NCBI RefSeq assembly: GCF_036785885.1 | Contig: NC_092323.1 | Coordinates: 4,132,501-4,196,500, forward strand | Direction of reading: 5' to 3' | Source of the DNA: Coffea arabica | Taxonomy: Eukaryota; Streptophyta; Magnoliopsida; Gentianales; Rubiaceae | Length of the DNA: 64,000 bases | Notes under the pieces: generated by a model | What the model was told of the DNA's origin: nothing | Databases searched by the model: none | Seen by the model: the letters and a program-made list of their open reading frames with translations, nothing else | Shown here: in pieces, positions 51,739 through 63,258 of the stretch | How positions within the stretch are numbered: position 1 is the stretch's first letter | How the letters are laid out: each line of letters opens with the position of its first letter | Translations under genes and position numbers: made by a program

Positions 51739-52077
51739 AGTTAGCAATTAAGAGTGAAGTAGAGGGAAGCAATAAAAATCCTGTTGAACATTGAAATTTG
51801 TGAAAGTGTTCAATATGGAGGCCGATGACCCATTACATTACATCGTTGGATACAAACGAAAACTTATTTGATTGTATTATAAATATATGTTTTATTTATT
51901 TTGTAATTCTTTTATCTAACATACGTAACATCATCACGAAAAATGATACAATAATATTCTAAAAAAATTTACTAAATATTCCTCTATCACAGCACTTTTC
52001 GAGGTGCCATGCTTGACAACATGTTTTGGAGTTAACTGTCAAAGAATTAAGACATGAGTAGAAACAGAGTAGTTTTC

Positions 52078-52113
<36 letters not shown>

Positions 52114-52301
52114 AAGACAAGTAGAACTACAGTAGTTGGGATCAGTTCGCCCTTGTTAAAGAATCGTTATGCAGCTAAAGTCGTTGTAAACGTCTATATC
52201 AAAGTTTCCCATAAATTGGTTTCTGCAGCTTTTGGACATGTTAGTAGTAGCAGTAATAGATTTTGAATCAGCCACAGGCAAACTCACTCCCTTGTATGTT
52301 C

Positions 52302-52907
52302 TCAGATCATCAGAGACTTAATAAGGGCCACAGAGAAATGGTTAAAAGCTAGGGGAAAAAGGCTAGCTCCGGAGAACTTCTGCTGATTCACGTGGCAATT
52401 TTCCTGCGACTTGACCAAGCGACTTAGCTTACAAATTCTTGAAGCAATCAAGCAAAGCAGACCCATTATGCCTGCCGTCTTTGCAGCTTCATCTTGACTC
52501 ATTGATGTTTCCTTCTCAACCATAAATATGGACTTCTTGCTCTTTATTTCAGGCAAAATAGTCTCACCGGTTGACGGTGACAATCTGCATCAGTCACTCA
52601 ACGATTGGTGCAGGGCCTACAAAGATGTAATATCGGCGATTGGGCAATCCCTCATCTGGTCTTTGCATTTCACATCGGCATGAATTCTCTCTACTTCCAC
52701 AGTAGCATTAGGACCACAACATCTTGGAAGGATTTGCCATATTTTATTCACCCCTTCATAAGAACACACACACAACAAAATGAAAGTATGCAGCAGCGCA
52801 TACCATGGAATCTTTTGCGAGGGTATATACAGATTGCATGGCACTGCAATAATTTGCATTTTAGTTTTTGAGATACAGAGAATACCAAACTCCAGTCTCG
52901 CATGCAT
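52302..52907 (-). CDS. Unassigned minus-strand open frames, possible small gene
   Basis: Two neighbouring frames look more protein-like than their surroundings. One is 52617-52800 (KIWQILPRCCGPNATVEVER, then ADVKCKDQMRDCPIADITSL). The other is 52302-52583 (KETSMSQDEAAKTAGIMGLL, then SRICKLSRLVKSQENC). The gap between them is too short for a usual intron. I recognise no family. They may be two exons of a gene with another splice plan, a pseudogene or chance. Confidence 0.25.
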
Positions 52908-53244
52908 GCCACAATTAACTTGTAATTTTGCATATAAGAACTACACACACAGTCTGCGCAGTTATACCTGAATCAGGATTCAGGAGGTGGATCTTTTCAC
53001 TCCTGTGAATCCTTTGCCATCAGTGTTTAGAACAACTCCAGCAAAGTACAACAACCTTCAAGTCCCATCTATATTAAGTAATACACTTGCTTACAGTGTA
53101 AAATTTTCCATTTATGGATTACAAAGCTGATACAAAAGTTACAAAATTGGAATCTTTAGTTTGTAATGGTTGAGATGGACAATTAAGAAAATTCTAACTC
53201 AGTGTGTATGAACTCCCTCAATCAATCCGCTCCACCCATCATTA

Positions 53245-55230
53245 CTATTTCCTATGGCTGCCATGCAAAGATTTTGGAGAGCCTTCGAAGAAGTCCAAGA
53301 GATAATGTTCCAAATCATCAGCATTGTATTTAATGTGCTTTTCACTTATATGGTTAATATTTCTTCCAACAAAGGTCCGATAAGCCTGTATTACCTTGAG
53401 GGATGTTGAGATTCGAAGATCTTCTCGAAGCTGGCTATCGGGAATACACCAACCAGTTTGGCTCTTGTAAACTTCCTCAAAAGCAAGATAAAAGCTCTGC
53501 AATCTCTCTTTCAGAAGGGTTCTCGAAATAGAAGTCGAACCAGGATTTTGTATCCCCTCATCCCTAAGCAAGGAAAGGATAGAGCTCCAAGTAGCTCTCT
53601 CATAGTTCATAGCATGCAGCTGGAATTTCCAATTATGCTTGCGAATCCATTCATCGCCTAGTACATTTCTTAACTCCGAGCTCTTTGCTTTTTCAGCCAT
53701 GTAATGAATGTTATTCATGAGGAAAAGATGCCGCAGTGACTCATCCCTGTACAACTTGGATTTATCTTCCAGATTGCACTCCAGAATTGAAAGGAGAGAT
53801 CGGAAATGTAAAGCCACTGGGGAAGCAGAAGAGCTTTCACAGCTATTATTATCCTCTTCACTAACTGGGCTCATGTCCGGTGAAGTGGAAACTTGATCTT
53901 CCTTCTCATGGTCCTTCAGGACCACATCAAGTGTCTTGCCATAATCTGCAAGAGTTCTAATGTAATTCATAACATATCTAGTGAGATGGTGGATTCCACC
54001 ACCAGGAAAAGCATTGGCTGATATGTTAGTTGCAACAGCATTCTCGAGTTCAAGAAAGGTTGCCTTTGCACAGTCTCCCAATCTCCTTAAAATGTCCTGA
54101 CACTCCGTTCTAACACATGATTCAGTGGCACCCATATACAAAGCATCAATATCTGTCAAAAGATCTGCAAGCACCTCATACATGTCAAGAATCCGAATCA
54201 ACTTTTCTGGTTGATAGGGACCAATAGCTATTGCTTCACCAAAATTCAAGAGCTGCAAAATTGAAGCTTTTGATGACTCAGCAAAGCATGCCAAACTGAC
54301 TGATTCAAGCTCCCCAAAAATCTGATCACTAAGCCATCTTTCACTGGCAAGATAAACACGCACAAAAATCTTCATAGCACGAACCCACTTCCTGATCTTT
54401 GAGTTCAGTGTATTCCACTCCATCTTCAGTACATCCTCAATACTCAATTTCTCCACTTCAAGGATGAAGAGGCAATCATCAAGTGCATCTTTGCGAACAC
54501 TTACATAAGCCTGAGAACATTCCCTCCCATAATTTGAAACAAACATCAAACTGGCAATAGATTTGAGGTCAGGAATCACATCTGGATGAACCAGTTCAAT
54601 TATGTATTCCTCTGAGCCCCTGCTGATACTGTCTCTCTGCACCACATCCTCCACCGACTCATCCCCATAGGAGACAATGGAGCCATCATCTATGGTATCA
54701 TCTTCACTTGAGCGAAAAGACATGTGCTCTGGCTCAAAAGGCTGCCTGTTCTGGACAAGCAAATGCTTGAACTCCTCCTCAAGCCTAACCATTGCAGTCT
54801 GAAGAACATCATGAGCCCGGTGCAGAAACCCATCCTCTTCACTATCTTTGGCAAGATTCAAACTTTCCAAACTCTCGGTCAACTTACGACCTTCATCAAC
54901 AGCCCTCAAATATTCATAAGCTTCGTCAGGGCCACAATCCCATATCATAGATTGATTCGCCTCCCATCTCATGACCTTATCCTGCACTCTATTTAGCTGC
55001 TCCTCAATCTCAGAAAGTCCCTTTTCCTCCGCCTCTTCTTCCCTCTCTGCCTTTTCTTCACAAGCTTTAGCTATGGAAGATAATTGAGTGCCAAGACCAG
55101 CCAAGATTTTCCTGGCATCATTAGTCAAGTTCTTGTTGGTTTCTAATGCTTTCACTATGTTTTGAGCTGCAGCAATTAAGTTTTCTTCTTCTTCTTCCAA
55201 GATTGGGGTGGGGGGCCGACATTCACCCAT
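53245..55230 (-). CDS. Exocyst subunit EXO70, E-type
   Basis: Single uninterrupted coding exon of 661 residues. EXO70 subunits bind membrane phosphoinositides and help tether secretory vesicles at the plasma membrane. The N-terminus (EEENLIAAAQNIVKALETNK) is helical. An acidic linker lies at about 170-205. The Exo70 fold follows, with MEWNTLNSKIRKWVRAMKIF, VYLASERWLSDQIFGELESV, LLNFGEAIAIG, the family signature GGGIHHLTRYVMNYI, LRNVLGDEWIRKH, and ISTSLKVIQAYRTFVGRNI near the end. Motif for motif it fits Arabidopsis EXO70E2 best, from memory. EXO70E2 marks double-membrane EXPO compartments in unconventional secretion. Plant EXO70 genes are often intronless in the coding part. A spliced 5' UTR up to about 55680 is plausible. 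Confidence 0.93.
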   Translation of the reverse strand: MGECRPPTPILEEEEENLIAAAQNIVKALETNKNLTNDARKILAGLGTQLSSIAKACEEKAEREEEAEEKGLSEIEEQLNRVQDKVMRWEANQSMIWDCGPDEAYEYLRAVDEGRKLTESLESLNLAKDSEEDGFLHRAHDVLQTAMVRLEEEFKHLLVQNRQPFEPEHMSFRSSEDDTIDDGSIVSYGDESVEDVVQRDSISRGSEEYIIELVHPDVIPDLKSIASLMFVSNYGRECSQAYVSVRKDALDDCLFILEVEKLSIEDVLKMEWNTLNSKIRKWVRAMKIFVRVYLASERWLSDQIFGELESVSLACFAESSKASILQLLNFGEAIAIGPYQPEKLIRILDMYEVLADLLTDIDALYMGATESCVRTECQDILRRLGDCAKATFLELENAVATNISANAFPGGGIHHLTRYVMNYIRTLADYGKTLDVVLKDHEKEDQVSTSPDMSPVSEEDNNSCESSSASPVALHFRSLLSILECNLEDKSKLYRDESLRHLFLMNNIHYMAEKAKSSELRNVLGDEWIRKHNWKFQLHAMNYERATWSSILSLLRDEGIQNPGSTSISRTLLKERLQSFYLAFEEVYKSQTGWCIPDSQLREDLRISTSLKVIQAYRTFVGRNINHISEKHIKYNADDLEHYLLDFFEGSPKSLHGSHRK

Positions 55231-56394
55231 GACTTACAACAATAGTGCAACTACAGCAACAATAACAACTTCCAAAACCCCGGAACAAATCTTAATTCCA
55301 AGGGAAAAAAAAAATCGAATCTTGAAATGACCTCAAGCAATCACACATACATAACTAATGAATTCTCAATTCAGCATATAAATCGAGAAAGAACAGCAAG
55401 CAACGAATAAATATAACCGAAAAAGTCAATAGCGGAAGAGAAAACAAAAAACAAGCAGAACCCACAAAAAAGAAGTACTAAAGGTCAAGAATCATGAAGA
55501 TCTGCTGACTGCTAATATCAGACAGAGAAAACAAAATCAGAAAAGCGTGCAGAATTCGCAGGACCTTACAGAAAGCATAGTGCGTACTGCTCCCAAGAGC
55601 AAAAAAATCTAAAGAAACTAGAGATACAAACCTTTTAAGGAGCAATCTACAAGGGAAGTGGAAGATTGAATCAGCAGAAGAAGATCCAATTAGTATTGTG
55701 CTCGTATCATACTAGTAGAAAGTAGCAGAATAAAAATGTAGTGTATGAAGCCAATGATAATAGGGAGAGAAACGGAGGAGTAAAGAAAAAAAAGTCTGGT
55801 GATTGGTGGGGTTGGAGACATGAAGAGATAAATTGGGATAATGGCAGGCGTCCAGTCCTCCTGGGGGTGGCAAGTTCCAAGTCACCTCACTACTATTAAC
55901 ACCTTTTGTGCAGATGGCCGACTTTTTACTTCTCTATGCGAGCTTGCTCCTTTGTCCAGGGACTTTGGATTGATGTCACTGACCAAGTTTTACAAGAGAA
56001 CGGAAAACCCCCAAAAAAAAAATCGAATTCCTAATTTTTCTGGTGCTAAAATATAAAAGTTACTGCTTTTAAAAAAAAACAATTCTAACAAGCGATGGAT
56101 GGGATTTGAACTTAGAAATTTTAATTCTTAAATTCTCAACTTTAGTAGGGTTCAACTACTAAACTAAGGCCTGCTCGACATATTACTACTGACTTTAAAA
56201 AGAAAAAATAATAATTGCAAGTCCATAGAATTTACAAGCTCAAAAAATGACAAATTCACTGTTTGAATTCATGTGTTAGTCTTCTAGCATTGTGCGTTAC
56301 TACTCAATTAAACCACCTGTTGCTGCATCAAACATGGATGAACATTATTATTTTCAAATCATTTGTCACACCATATTTTTTAGTAGGGTTATTA
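55231..56394. other. EXO70 upstream region and intergenic sequence
   Basis: Likely 5' UTR and promoter of the EXO70 gene in 55231-55800. The remainder is A/T-rich with no recognised gene. Confidence 0.4.
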
Positions 56395-57437
56395 TCACTT
56401 TACCTCCTTAATGTTTGGTGCTACTATCAATTTCCCCCTTAACGTTATCTTTTAGTCACTTTACCCCAAAGACTAATGGTAAAACTTAACAGAGTTTGTT
56501 AATTAAAGTGAAAAGACATGTTTAACCCTTAAAATTATTATCACTTTATCCCCATAAAATATAGTCTCATTATCAATTTATCCCATAGAGTTATTTTTTA
56601 GATAATTTATCATACCATTAAACCAACTTAGCAAGTTAAAAAACTTTAGAAGAAAATACCCTCCTCTTTGTATAATAAAAATAATAAAAAATTTAGAGTG
56701 ACTCTTCTCTTTTTTAGTATCAAGAAAAAAAGTCAAAGTATTAATTTTTTTATTCTTGGCAATCTTTTTAATATTGAAAAAAATAGAAAGATGGAGAGGG
56801 GGAGAGGGAGAGAGAGAGCTCAATTCTTTTTTTTTTAAAATTACAAATAAAAAAGAATTAAATACTTTTATTATTTTAAAATTATTTCACTTTTTTTTGT
56901 TTACCACCAAATTCCAATCCTAATCTCAACAACCTTAAAGTAATACGATAATATTAGACTTTTCTTTATTTTCTTTTTTTGCAAAATCTAATTTTTTGTC
57001 TTCTTCTTTCTTATCTCTTTTTCTTTTCTTAGTACTAATAAATATGAAAAAAAGAAAATTGAGAAAATTCTTTTATTTTTATGTTTTTCGATCTCTTAAA
57101 GTAAAAAAAAAAAAGAAGAATAACCATTCCAACTTTTTATTTTTGATTATATATAAAAAAGGGTAAATATATTTAAAATTTTTTGACCATACTAGTTAGA
57201 TTAACGATGAGATAAAATGCCTAGAAAATAATGTTAGGAACTAAAGTGATTGTATCACTGTAATCTAAACGAATAAAGTGATAATAACAATGTAATAATG
57301 CTATAAAATAAAAGGGTATTTTTGTCCAAAATTTCTTAACATGCTGAGTTGAATTATTTATGGGACTAAAGTGACTAAAAAATAACGTTAGGGGGTAAAC
57401 TGATAGTAGTGATATAATTTAAAGGGGTAAAGTAATG
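56395..57437. mobile_element. Inverted-repeat DNA transposon relic with layered ends
   Basis: The left arm (TTATCACTTTACCTCC, then CTACTATCAATTTCCCCC, AACGTTAT and TTTAGTCACTTTA) is mirrored by the right arm (TAAAGTGACTAAAAAATAAC, then GTTAGGGGGTAAACTGATAG and GGGGTAAAGTAATGAT). A second, more diverged set of the same motifs lies inside at about 56530-56610 and 57190-57290. There is no coding frame. Exact ends and target duplication could not be fixed. Confidence 0.65.
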
Positions 57438-58504
57438 ATCAGATATTTACACAATGACCACATCCAAATTATTTTGCTACTTGAGATTGGAAGCAGCAGT
57501 TTCTATTATCGTAGCAGTATATGATTACAAAAGACCATGTGAGTGTGAGCAAAACCACAGGAACCGGCGACAGATGAAAACACCGTCGGAGAGCTATAAT
57601 TTTCAGGGAAGCCGGCATTATATATATATATATATATATTTAAAAAGCTGCCTCCGTTGTTGGTCCAAGTACGTTTTGACTTTCCGGTCTTTCTATCTTC
57701 ACCAACAAATACGCACAATGGAAAATATTAGTACAAGCACAAATTGTTAATGCCTCAATCGCTGACTTGAATTTCCCATCTTTTCTTCTTTTTTTTCTAC
57801 AGGCCATGCCTATGATGATGGCGAAGGAACCTTTATGTTTAAGATTTCTAAAAGAAGACATTTACAGGAAGTTTGAAAAGGAAGTTGCAGGATCATCCTA
57901 AATTAGTGACATGAAGAGAGATTGGTTATTGAAGATAAAACAAACAAATCGTCCAACTTTGCTTTAGATTAGAGGTTGGATGTTGATAGTCCACATAGTA
58001 GTGTCCTTTGATGAGATGCTCAGCAAGTGGGTAACATGTCTAAATTAATTAGTTAATGGGCGAAAGTAAGGTGCCTTAAGTCGTAGACCGTTAACCTACG
58101 ACAAGAATGTGTTTCTAATCTATACGCTAATACCAAGAACCCCTTGAACTTCTGTGCATTTCAAGTATTGACCGCCGAATGAACGCTGCAATATTTAAAG
58201 GAAAAATATTTCTTATAATTTTCTAAATAAATTTTTTATTTAAAATGTTAATTTTGCGTTTTCTTTACAAATTTAAGTTCATAAAATTTGGTTTCAACCT
58301 AATTTTTTAATCAGTTTTTAGTTTGAAATTACCACGTGATCCACATATATACAAAATGGGCCGGATCCCACTTTTTTAATGACAAAAGTAAACATGGATT
58401 AGGTCCGGGTCAGATCATACTTTTTTAAAAAGCAAAAATGAATATAGATTGAGTTATTTGTTTAATTACAAATGAAATATAATAATATTTTTACCCTAAA
58501 AAAA
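57438..58504. other. Intergenic stretch, nothing firm
   Basis: A (TA)n tract occurs at about 57619-57640. Small open frames on both strands lack recognisable domains. Confidence 0.4.
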
Positions 58505-59293
58505 GGGATAATTTCAGAAACCTCTCCTGAGGTTTCTAATAATTTCACCTGGCTCCCCTAAGGTTTCGAAAATTACACTTACCTCCTTTGCCCATTTAAA
58601 ATGACAACACTAATCTTAATATTTTTAATAAAACTCTTTTTGTTGCCATGTTTATGCAAAGGATAGATTTATATTTTTTTTTTACCTTTTCTTTCTTATT
58701 AATTTCTCTTATATTTCATTAGAAATATAGAAAAACTATAAATGTTGTTCATAATATTTATCCAAATTAAACATTAAACTAGTAATTTTTTTTATAACTT
58801 TTAATATCCTTCAATTTTTTTTGTAGCTCTTTTATTTGGTATAAGGATAAGTCAACAATGATTAAAATCAAATGGCCTAAAATCACTACCAAATTATGAT
58901 AGTTCCACCACTAAACTAGTCCATAAATTTTTATTAAAAAAAAATAGTCCACAAACTTTATAAAAAAATAACACTTTCTTCTCTATCATGAAAAGAATTT
59001 ATATTCCCAATAAAGCACTATAAAAAATACCATATTACAGCAAATGTTTATTGTTTTAGTTGATTATCAAATAACAAATATTGGCTTGAAAAACTTGACA
59101 CTCTTTTTGTTTAGAAAAACAAATTGAACTTTGTAAGATAAGGGCATTTTACGATATTCATTAAAATTTTGACTTTGTTTTGAAGTTTGGTTATCAAAGT
59201 GTCAAATCAAGGGAGTCAAGTGTAATTTATAAAATGTCAAGAGAACTAAGTGAAATACTAAAAAGCCTCAAGGGAGGTTTCTGAAATTATCCC
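58505..59293. mobile_element. Mutator-like non-autonomous element, 789 bp
   Basis: Left end GGGATAATTTCAGAAACCTC, and right end reversed GGGATAATTTCAGAAACCTC, the same over 20 bases, with further matching below. Flanks CTAAAAAAA (58496-58504) and CTGAAAAAA (59294-59302) differ at one of nine bases. The interior is A/T-rich with no transposase frame. Confidence 0.75.
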
Positions 59294-59771
59294 CTGAAAA
59301 AATGGCCATACATTGGTCACGCTAGGATGAAAAGCGGTTCAAAATCTAAGTTTTGACCAAATTTTACTCGTATAATTTTTTAAATATTTAAAATTATATG
59401 TTTAAAAGTAAAAGATGAAAAAATTTATTTTAACGACATGCCATGTACGCTTCAGGCGATATTTTCATATTTAAATGCGTTTTGATCAAGTTCTCATATG
59501 AATCCTAAGAGGCAATCTCCAGGGCGAGAGAAGGAAGAGGAGAAGGGGGTCTGAACGATGATGTTACTTTCGCTATTGGAGACGTATGAATTGATTAGAA
59601 TGCATTGATCAACGAATAAATTTCAAACTCGTCAACTACTATGATGAAAAAAAATAAGTCATCGAATACTGTGTATGTCATGCACAAATTAAAAATGGTT
59701 GCTGACACATTTAGATCGCCGGTTCGTGGTAGGACCGCAGGAATGCGCTGCCTCATTTATATTTGTTATTT
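59294..59771. other. Spacer between two Mutator-like elements
   Basis: No gene or RNA recognised. The right edge holds the 9-bp target duplication (59763-59771) of the next element. Confidence 0.4.
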
Positions 59772-61836
59772 GGGTTAATATCAGAAACCTCCCTTGAGAT
59801 TTCTTCTAATCACATCTAACACCCCCTATGTTTTTGAAATCACACTTAGCACCCCTGGAATGACAACTTTGGTATCTTGTCAGCCCCTCTATTTGAAAAT
59901 GGTAGTAAAAAATGAATTGTAGGAGAGAGACTTTATTTTTGTTCCACTTTTACCCAAAGCCCAAAATGATTAGTAAATTTTAGAAGATAAAAATAGAAAT
60001 AAATAGGCATATGATATTAATTTAGAAGCTGAGGGTGTAAAAGTGTAATAAAAAGAATGTTATAACTAATTATCAGAGATTTTGGCGATATAGAGATGCA
60101 TAACTAATTATGGACCTGGGGCCGGAACGTTTGCACTCCGGAAGCTTGTGTGCATTTTGCACACGGTGTAACATCGTTTGTACAAGTTGTAACACTAGAA
60201 CAACAGCGAGTAATTATACTACCTTTAACATTAGTAACCGTCCCACACGGTGTAACATCATTTGTACACGTTGTAACACTAAAAACAACAACGAGTAATT
60301 ATACTACCTTTAACAGTAGTAACCGTCCCACACGGTGTAACATCATTTGTACACGTTGTAACACTAGAACAATAGCGAGTAATTATACTACCTTTAACGG
60401 CAGTAACCATCCCTGCCCCTTCTCCACTAATTACATAGTCCATGATACTACATTGGATCAGTCTAGTAACATGATACGTAAGCCTTATATTGCAATCCAA
60501 TTCTGAACAAAAACACCATCTACAACTAGTTGTTTAGATGGTGAGGATTGCAATGCACAAAACTATACACAAGTAGTTCTAAGATTAGTCAAACAGCACC
60601 ATAAGTGGCAGGAAATATAAATCAGATGCACATTGCACCACTTATCAAAAAATTGTCCACAAAAGCTAACATTGCTTCAGTATTGCTGGGAGCTAAGAAG
60701 ACTAGTACCTAAACTACTTCAGATACCAAAAGCAAGGATTGCGGGGAACCTTTAGCACTCTCAAAACATCATAGAGAAACTGCTGGTAATAGTGTTAGAG
60801 GCCACTATTGCAGCAGTATTAATGCTAACAGAAGTTTCGGCTTGAGATCCACCATTTAGAGTAGCTTGAGCATTTGGTACAAAGGGAATTATGCCTTGCT
60901 TGTTTACAGCAGCATTGGTTTTCATTGAAGGCCTTCCTCTCTGCATCAGAAAAGAACAAATTTAAACTTTTTGCCACTCAACATAGCTATTGATCACCAT
61001 GATCATGCCATTGGCTGAAGCTATTTTCTAAGTTTCATAAATGCTCTATTGAAACAACCATCATATATGCTACGGAACATAGTATCAGATCTCAATTTTG
61101 TCAATATCCATAACATAAACTTGCTAGCTTGTTCATAACATTAGTCAAAATCAACGAATATCACATGGTCACAACAAAAGCTGCTCTCTGTGATAAAAAA
61201 ACAATCACTCATGGCTTCATTTTGACAAGATCAAAAACATCAAGAGTACTATTTTCAAATTTAATATGCAAGGACAGCCTGTGAAGCTTACCTGTTTTGT
61301 TGAATCCAAAATTGAAGGTTAAGCTGAAAATCCACGACTTCAAATGCACTCGAACTTTTCCTTCCACCCAAAAACGACGCTTTCAACTACATAGGTTCTA
61401 TATTCCTTCATCACTGCACTAATTTGCAACTAATCATCAGCAATCTCTTCCTAATTCTACCAGCACATAAGCAATTTTGAGTTTTAAAAAAAAAAGTACA
61501 ACTTACCTTTCAAGTTGTCTTACTTGTGAAAGCTTTTATGGTTATCATGGTTATATATGCAGAAAATGGCGCTCAAATTGTGCGCCAAAACAATGGCATT
61601 TTTGTTATTTTCTGGTTTCCAATAATTTTTCTTTTTCATTATTTTTTTCCAGCATTTCCCCGCTTAAAAATTTGCCTGGTGTTGGTGGTTTTTGGGTAAT
61701 TTCTCACCTTTTGATCAGGACAACCTGTCACATCCTACTGCCAGGGGTGCTAAGTGTGATTTCAAAAACATGGGAGGTACTAGATGTGATTAGAAGAAAC
61801 CTCAAGGGAGGTTTCTGATATTAACCCTTGTTATTT
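59763..61836. mobile_element. Mutator-like TIR element, 2056 bp, with 9-bp target duplication
   Basis: The body is 59772-61827, flanked by TTGTTATTT at 59763-59771 and 61828-61836. Both ends read GGGTTAATATCAGAAACCTC inwards. The arms match for about 90 bases, through TTTCTTCTAATCACATCTA and GAAATCACACTTAGCACCCC. Inside lie a three-copy tandem repeat (60161-60412) and a minus-strand frame, 60946-60761. That frame starts MQRGRPSMKTNAAVNKQG and carries an AT-hook-like RGRP. It resembles the Ser/Thr/Asn-rich C-terminal tails of MULE transposases, so it may be a remnant exon. No transposase core is present. Confidence 0.88.
60161..60412. repeat. Three tandem copies of an 84-85-bp unit
   Basis: Copies start at 60161, 60245 and 60330, each with ACACGGTGTAACATC. 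Each unit also has TTGTAACACTA, then GAGTAATTATACTACCTTTA and GTAACC. The motif TGTAACA recurs twice per unit. The array lies wholly inside the Mutator-like element. Confidence 0.92.
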
Positions 61837-63258
61837 AAATAAGCGGATGAGTGTTTAATGCACAAAAAGTTTGAAGAGGATATCACATCAGAGCCAGACT
61901 GCAGTACTTAGAAGAATAGTAGTATTAAAATCCTAAACTGAAAGAAGGGCAAAAAAAATTGTTCAAACTGAAGACAACTCTCAATGTTTCAAAAAAAAAA
62001 AACACAAGACAGCTGAATTAGACAAATATGAATTATGATTCGCCCAAAACTGGCTTGTCTCAAGTCTTCAAAAGCTGACCACTACCGCTACTAATGCGTG
62101 CTTACGTTTTGCTATTAAGTATTAACAATTGACACCACCATCAGCACCATTGAAATGTTGAAGGGAAATCGTTACTCTACACCCTCCAACCTATTTTATT
62201 TTTTTAAAGATATTTTTTTTGAGTAAATCTTATATACACTGACAGTGTATACATTATTATCATTAGATTCATGACATGCGTATAAAAGTTAAATTTTAAA
62301 TTCAAATTTCGCATAATTGTCATTCATCCAATGCTGACGGTGTATACACGATCAATGTATGAAAAATTAATTTTTTTTTCGGAGGGAATTTTTCAAGGAT
62401 TCAATTTTTCTTCATTGAATCGTTCCGGATTTTGGGGATAATTATCAATAATACAGCAGCGAGTTCTTGGAACAGAGTATTAGAGTTTTAATAAGAGGTA
62501 GCAATTTATTAGTAGTAGTATAGGATTTTGTAAAACCGAGATGAAAATATGATGCCGTGTGCACAGTCAACAAACAAATACTACATGTTAAGTCATCGAA
62601 CCCTTTGAAAATTTTATTTTATTGGGCAGGTTTGGACCGCGGACCGCATCTAGAAAAACCACACCACCAACACTCCCCATTTCGTGGTCCTTGACAATTT
62701 GACTATATAATAATATCTTCCCGTCTCCACCATGTCTTTTCAATTCATGAGGAAGTTAAGGGGTCACTTTCCCTCCGGCAGGATAAACGAAATTTGCGAC
62801 TCCGGCGACAAGTCAACACAGCAGAATTCAGTCAAATCTATCCTGCGGTTTTTTTTTTTTTTCAAAATGTATCTACTTGTATTAATTAATTAAACAACAA
62901 ATGAACGACACCTTTTTGCTATAATTCTTCCCCCCTGTCTTGTGACGACGGAAGCAAGAGGCTGAGCAAGATATTGAAGATGATCTCTGCATCAACTAAA
63001 AAGCCTTAAAAAAAAGAATGTTACAAATAAGCACCTGCATGTTCTTAGTTTTCCCTTTTATTTCAGCAATGGTCAAACCGATCTACAAGTGCTGCAACAT
63101 TGCAAACATTCCATGCCCAACAGCCCCATTCCTCAATTCTTCCGCCCCACCTTCATTCGTATGTGCTTGGCATAATCAAAGTGTGGCCCTTCTTTTTGGC
63201 AAAAATAACACCAAAGCTAAAGGGTTTGGTCCCGAAATTAATGGTGGAGAGTGCTTCA
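61837..63258. other. Intergenic gap; nearest part is the 3' UTR of the SCPL gene
   Basis: Possible MITE debris at about 62228-62360 with inverted ACACTGACAGTGTATAC / GACGGTGTATACACG motifs. No gene was recognised up to the SCPL stop codon. Confidence 0.4.

Noticed and set aside
53458-53896. Plus-strand frames over the EXO70 gene
   Set aside because: Antisense shadows of a strong 661-codon exon.
60161-60412. Direct repeats as a CRISPR-like array
   Set aside because: The host is a plant nucleus, units are contiguous without unique spacers, and the array lies in a transposon.
60150-60506. 118-codon frame across the tandem array
   Set aside because: The frame follows the 84-85-bp repeat period only in part, and nothing else supports coding.
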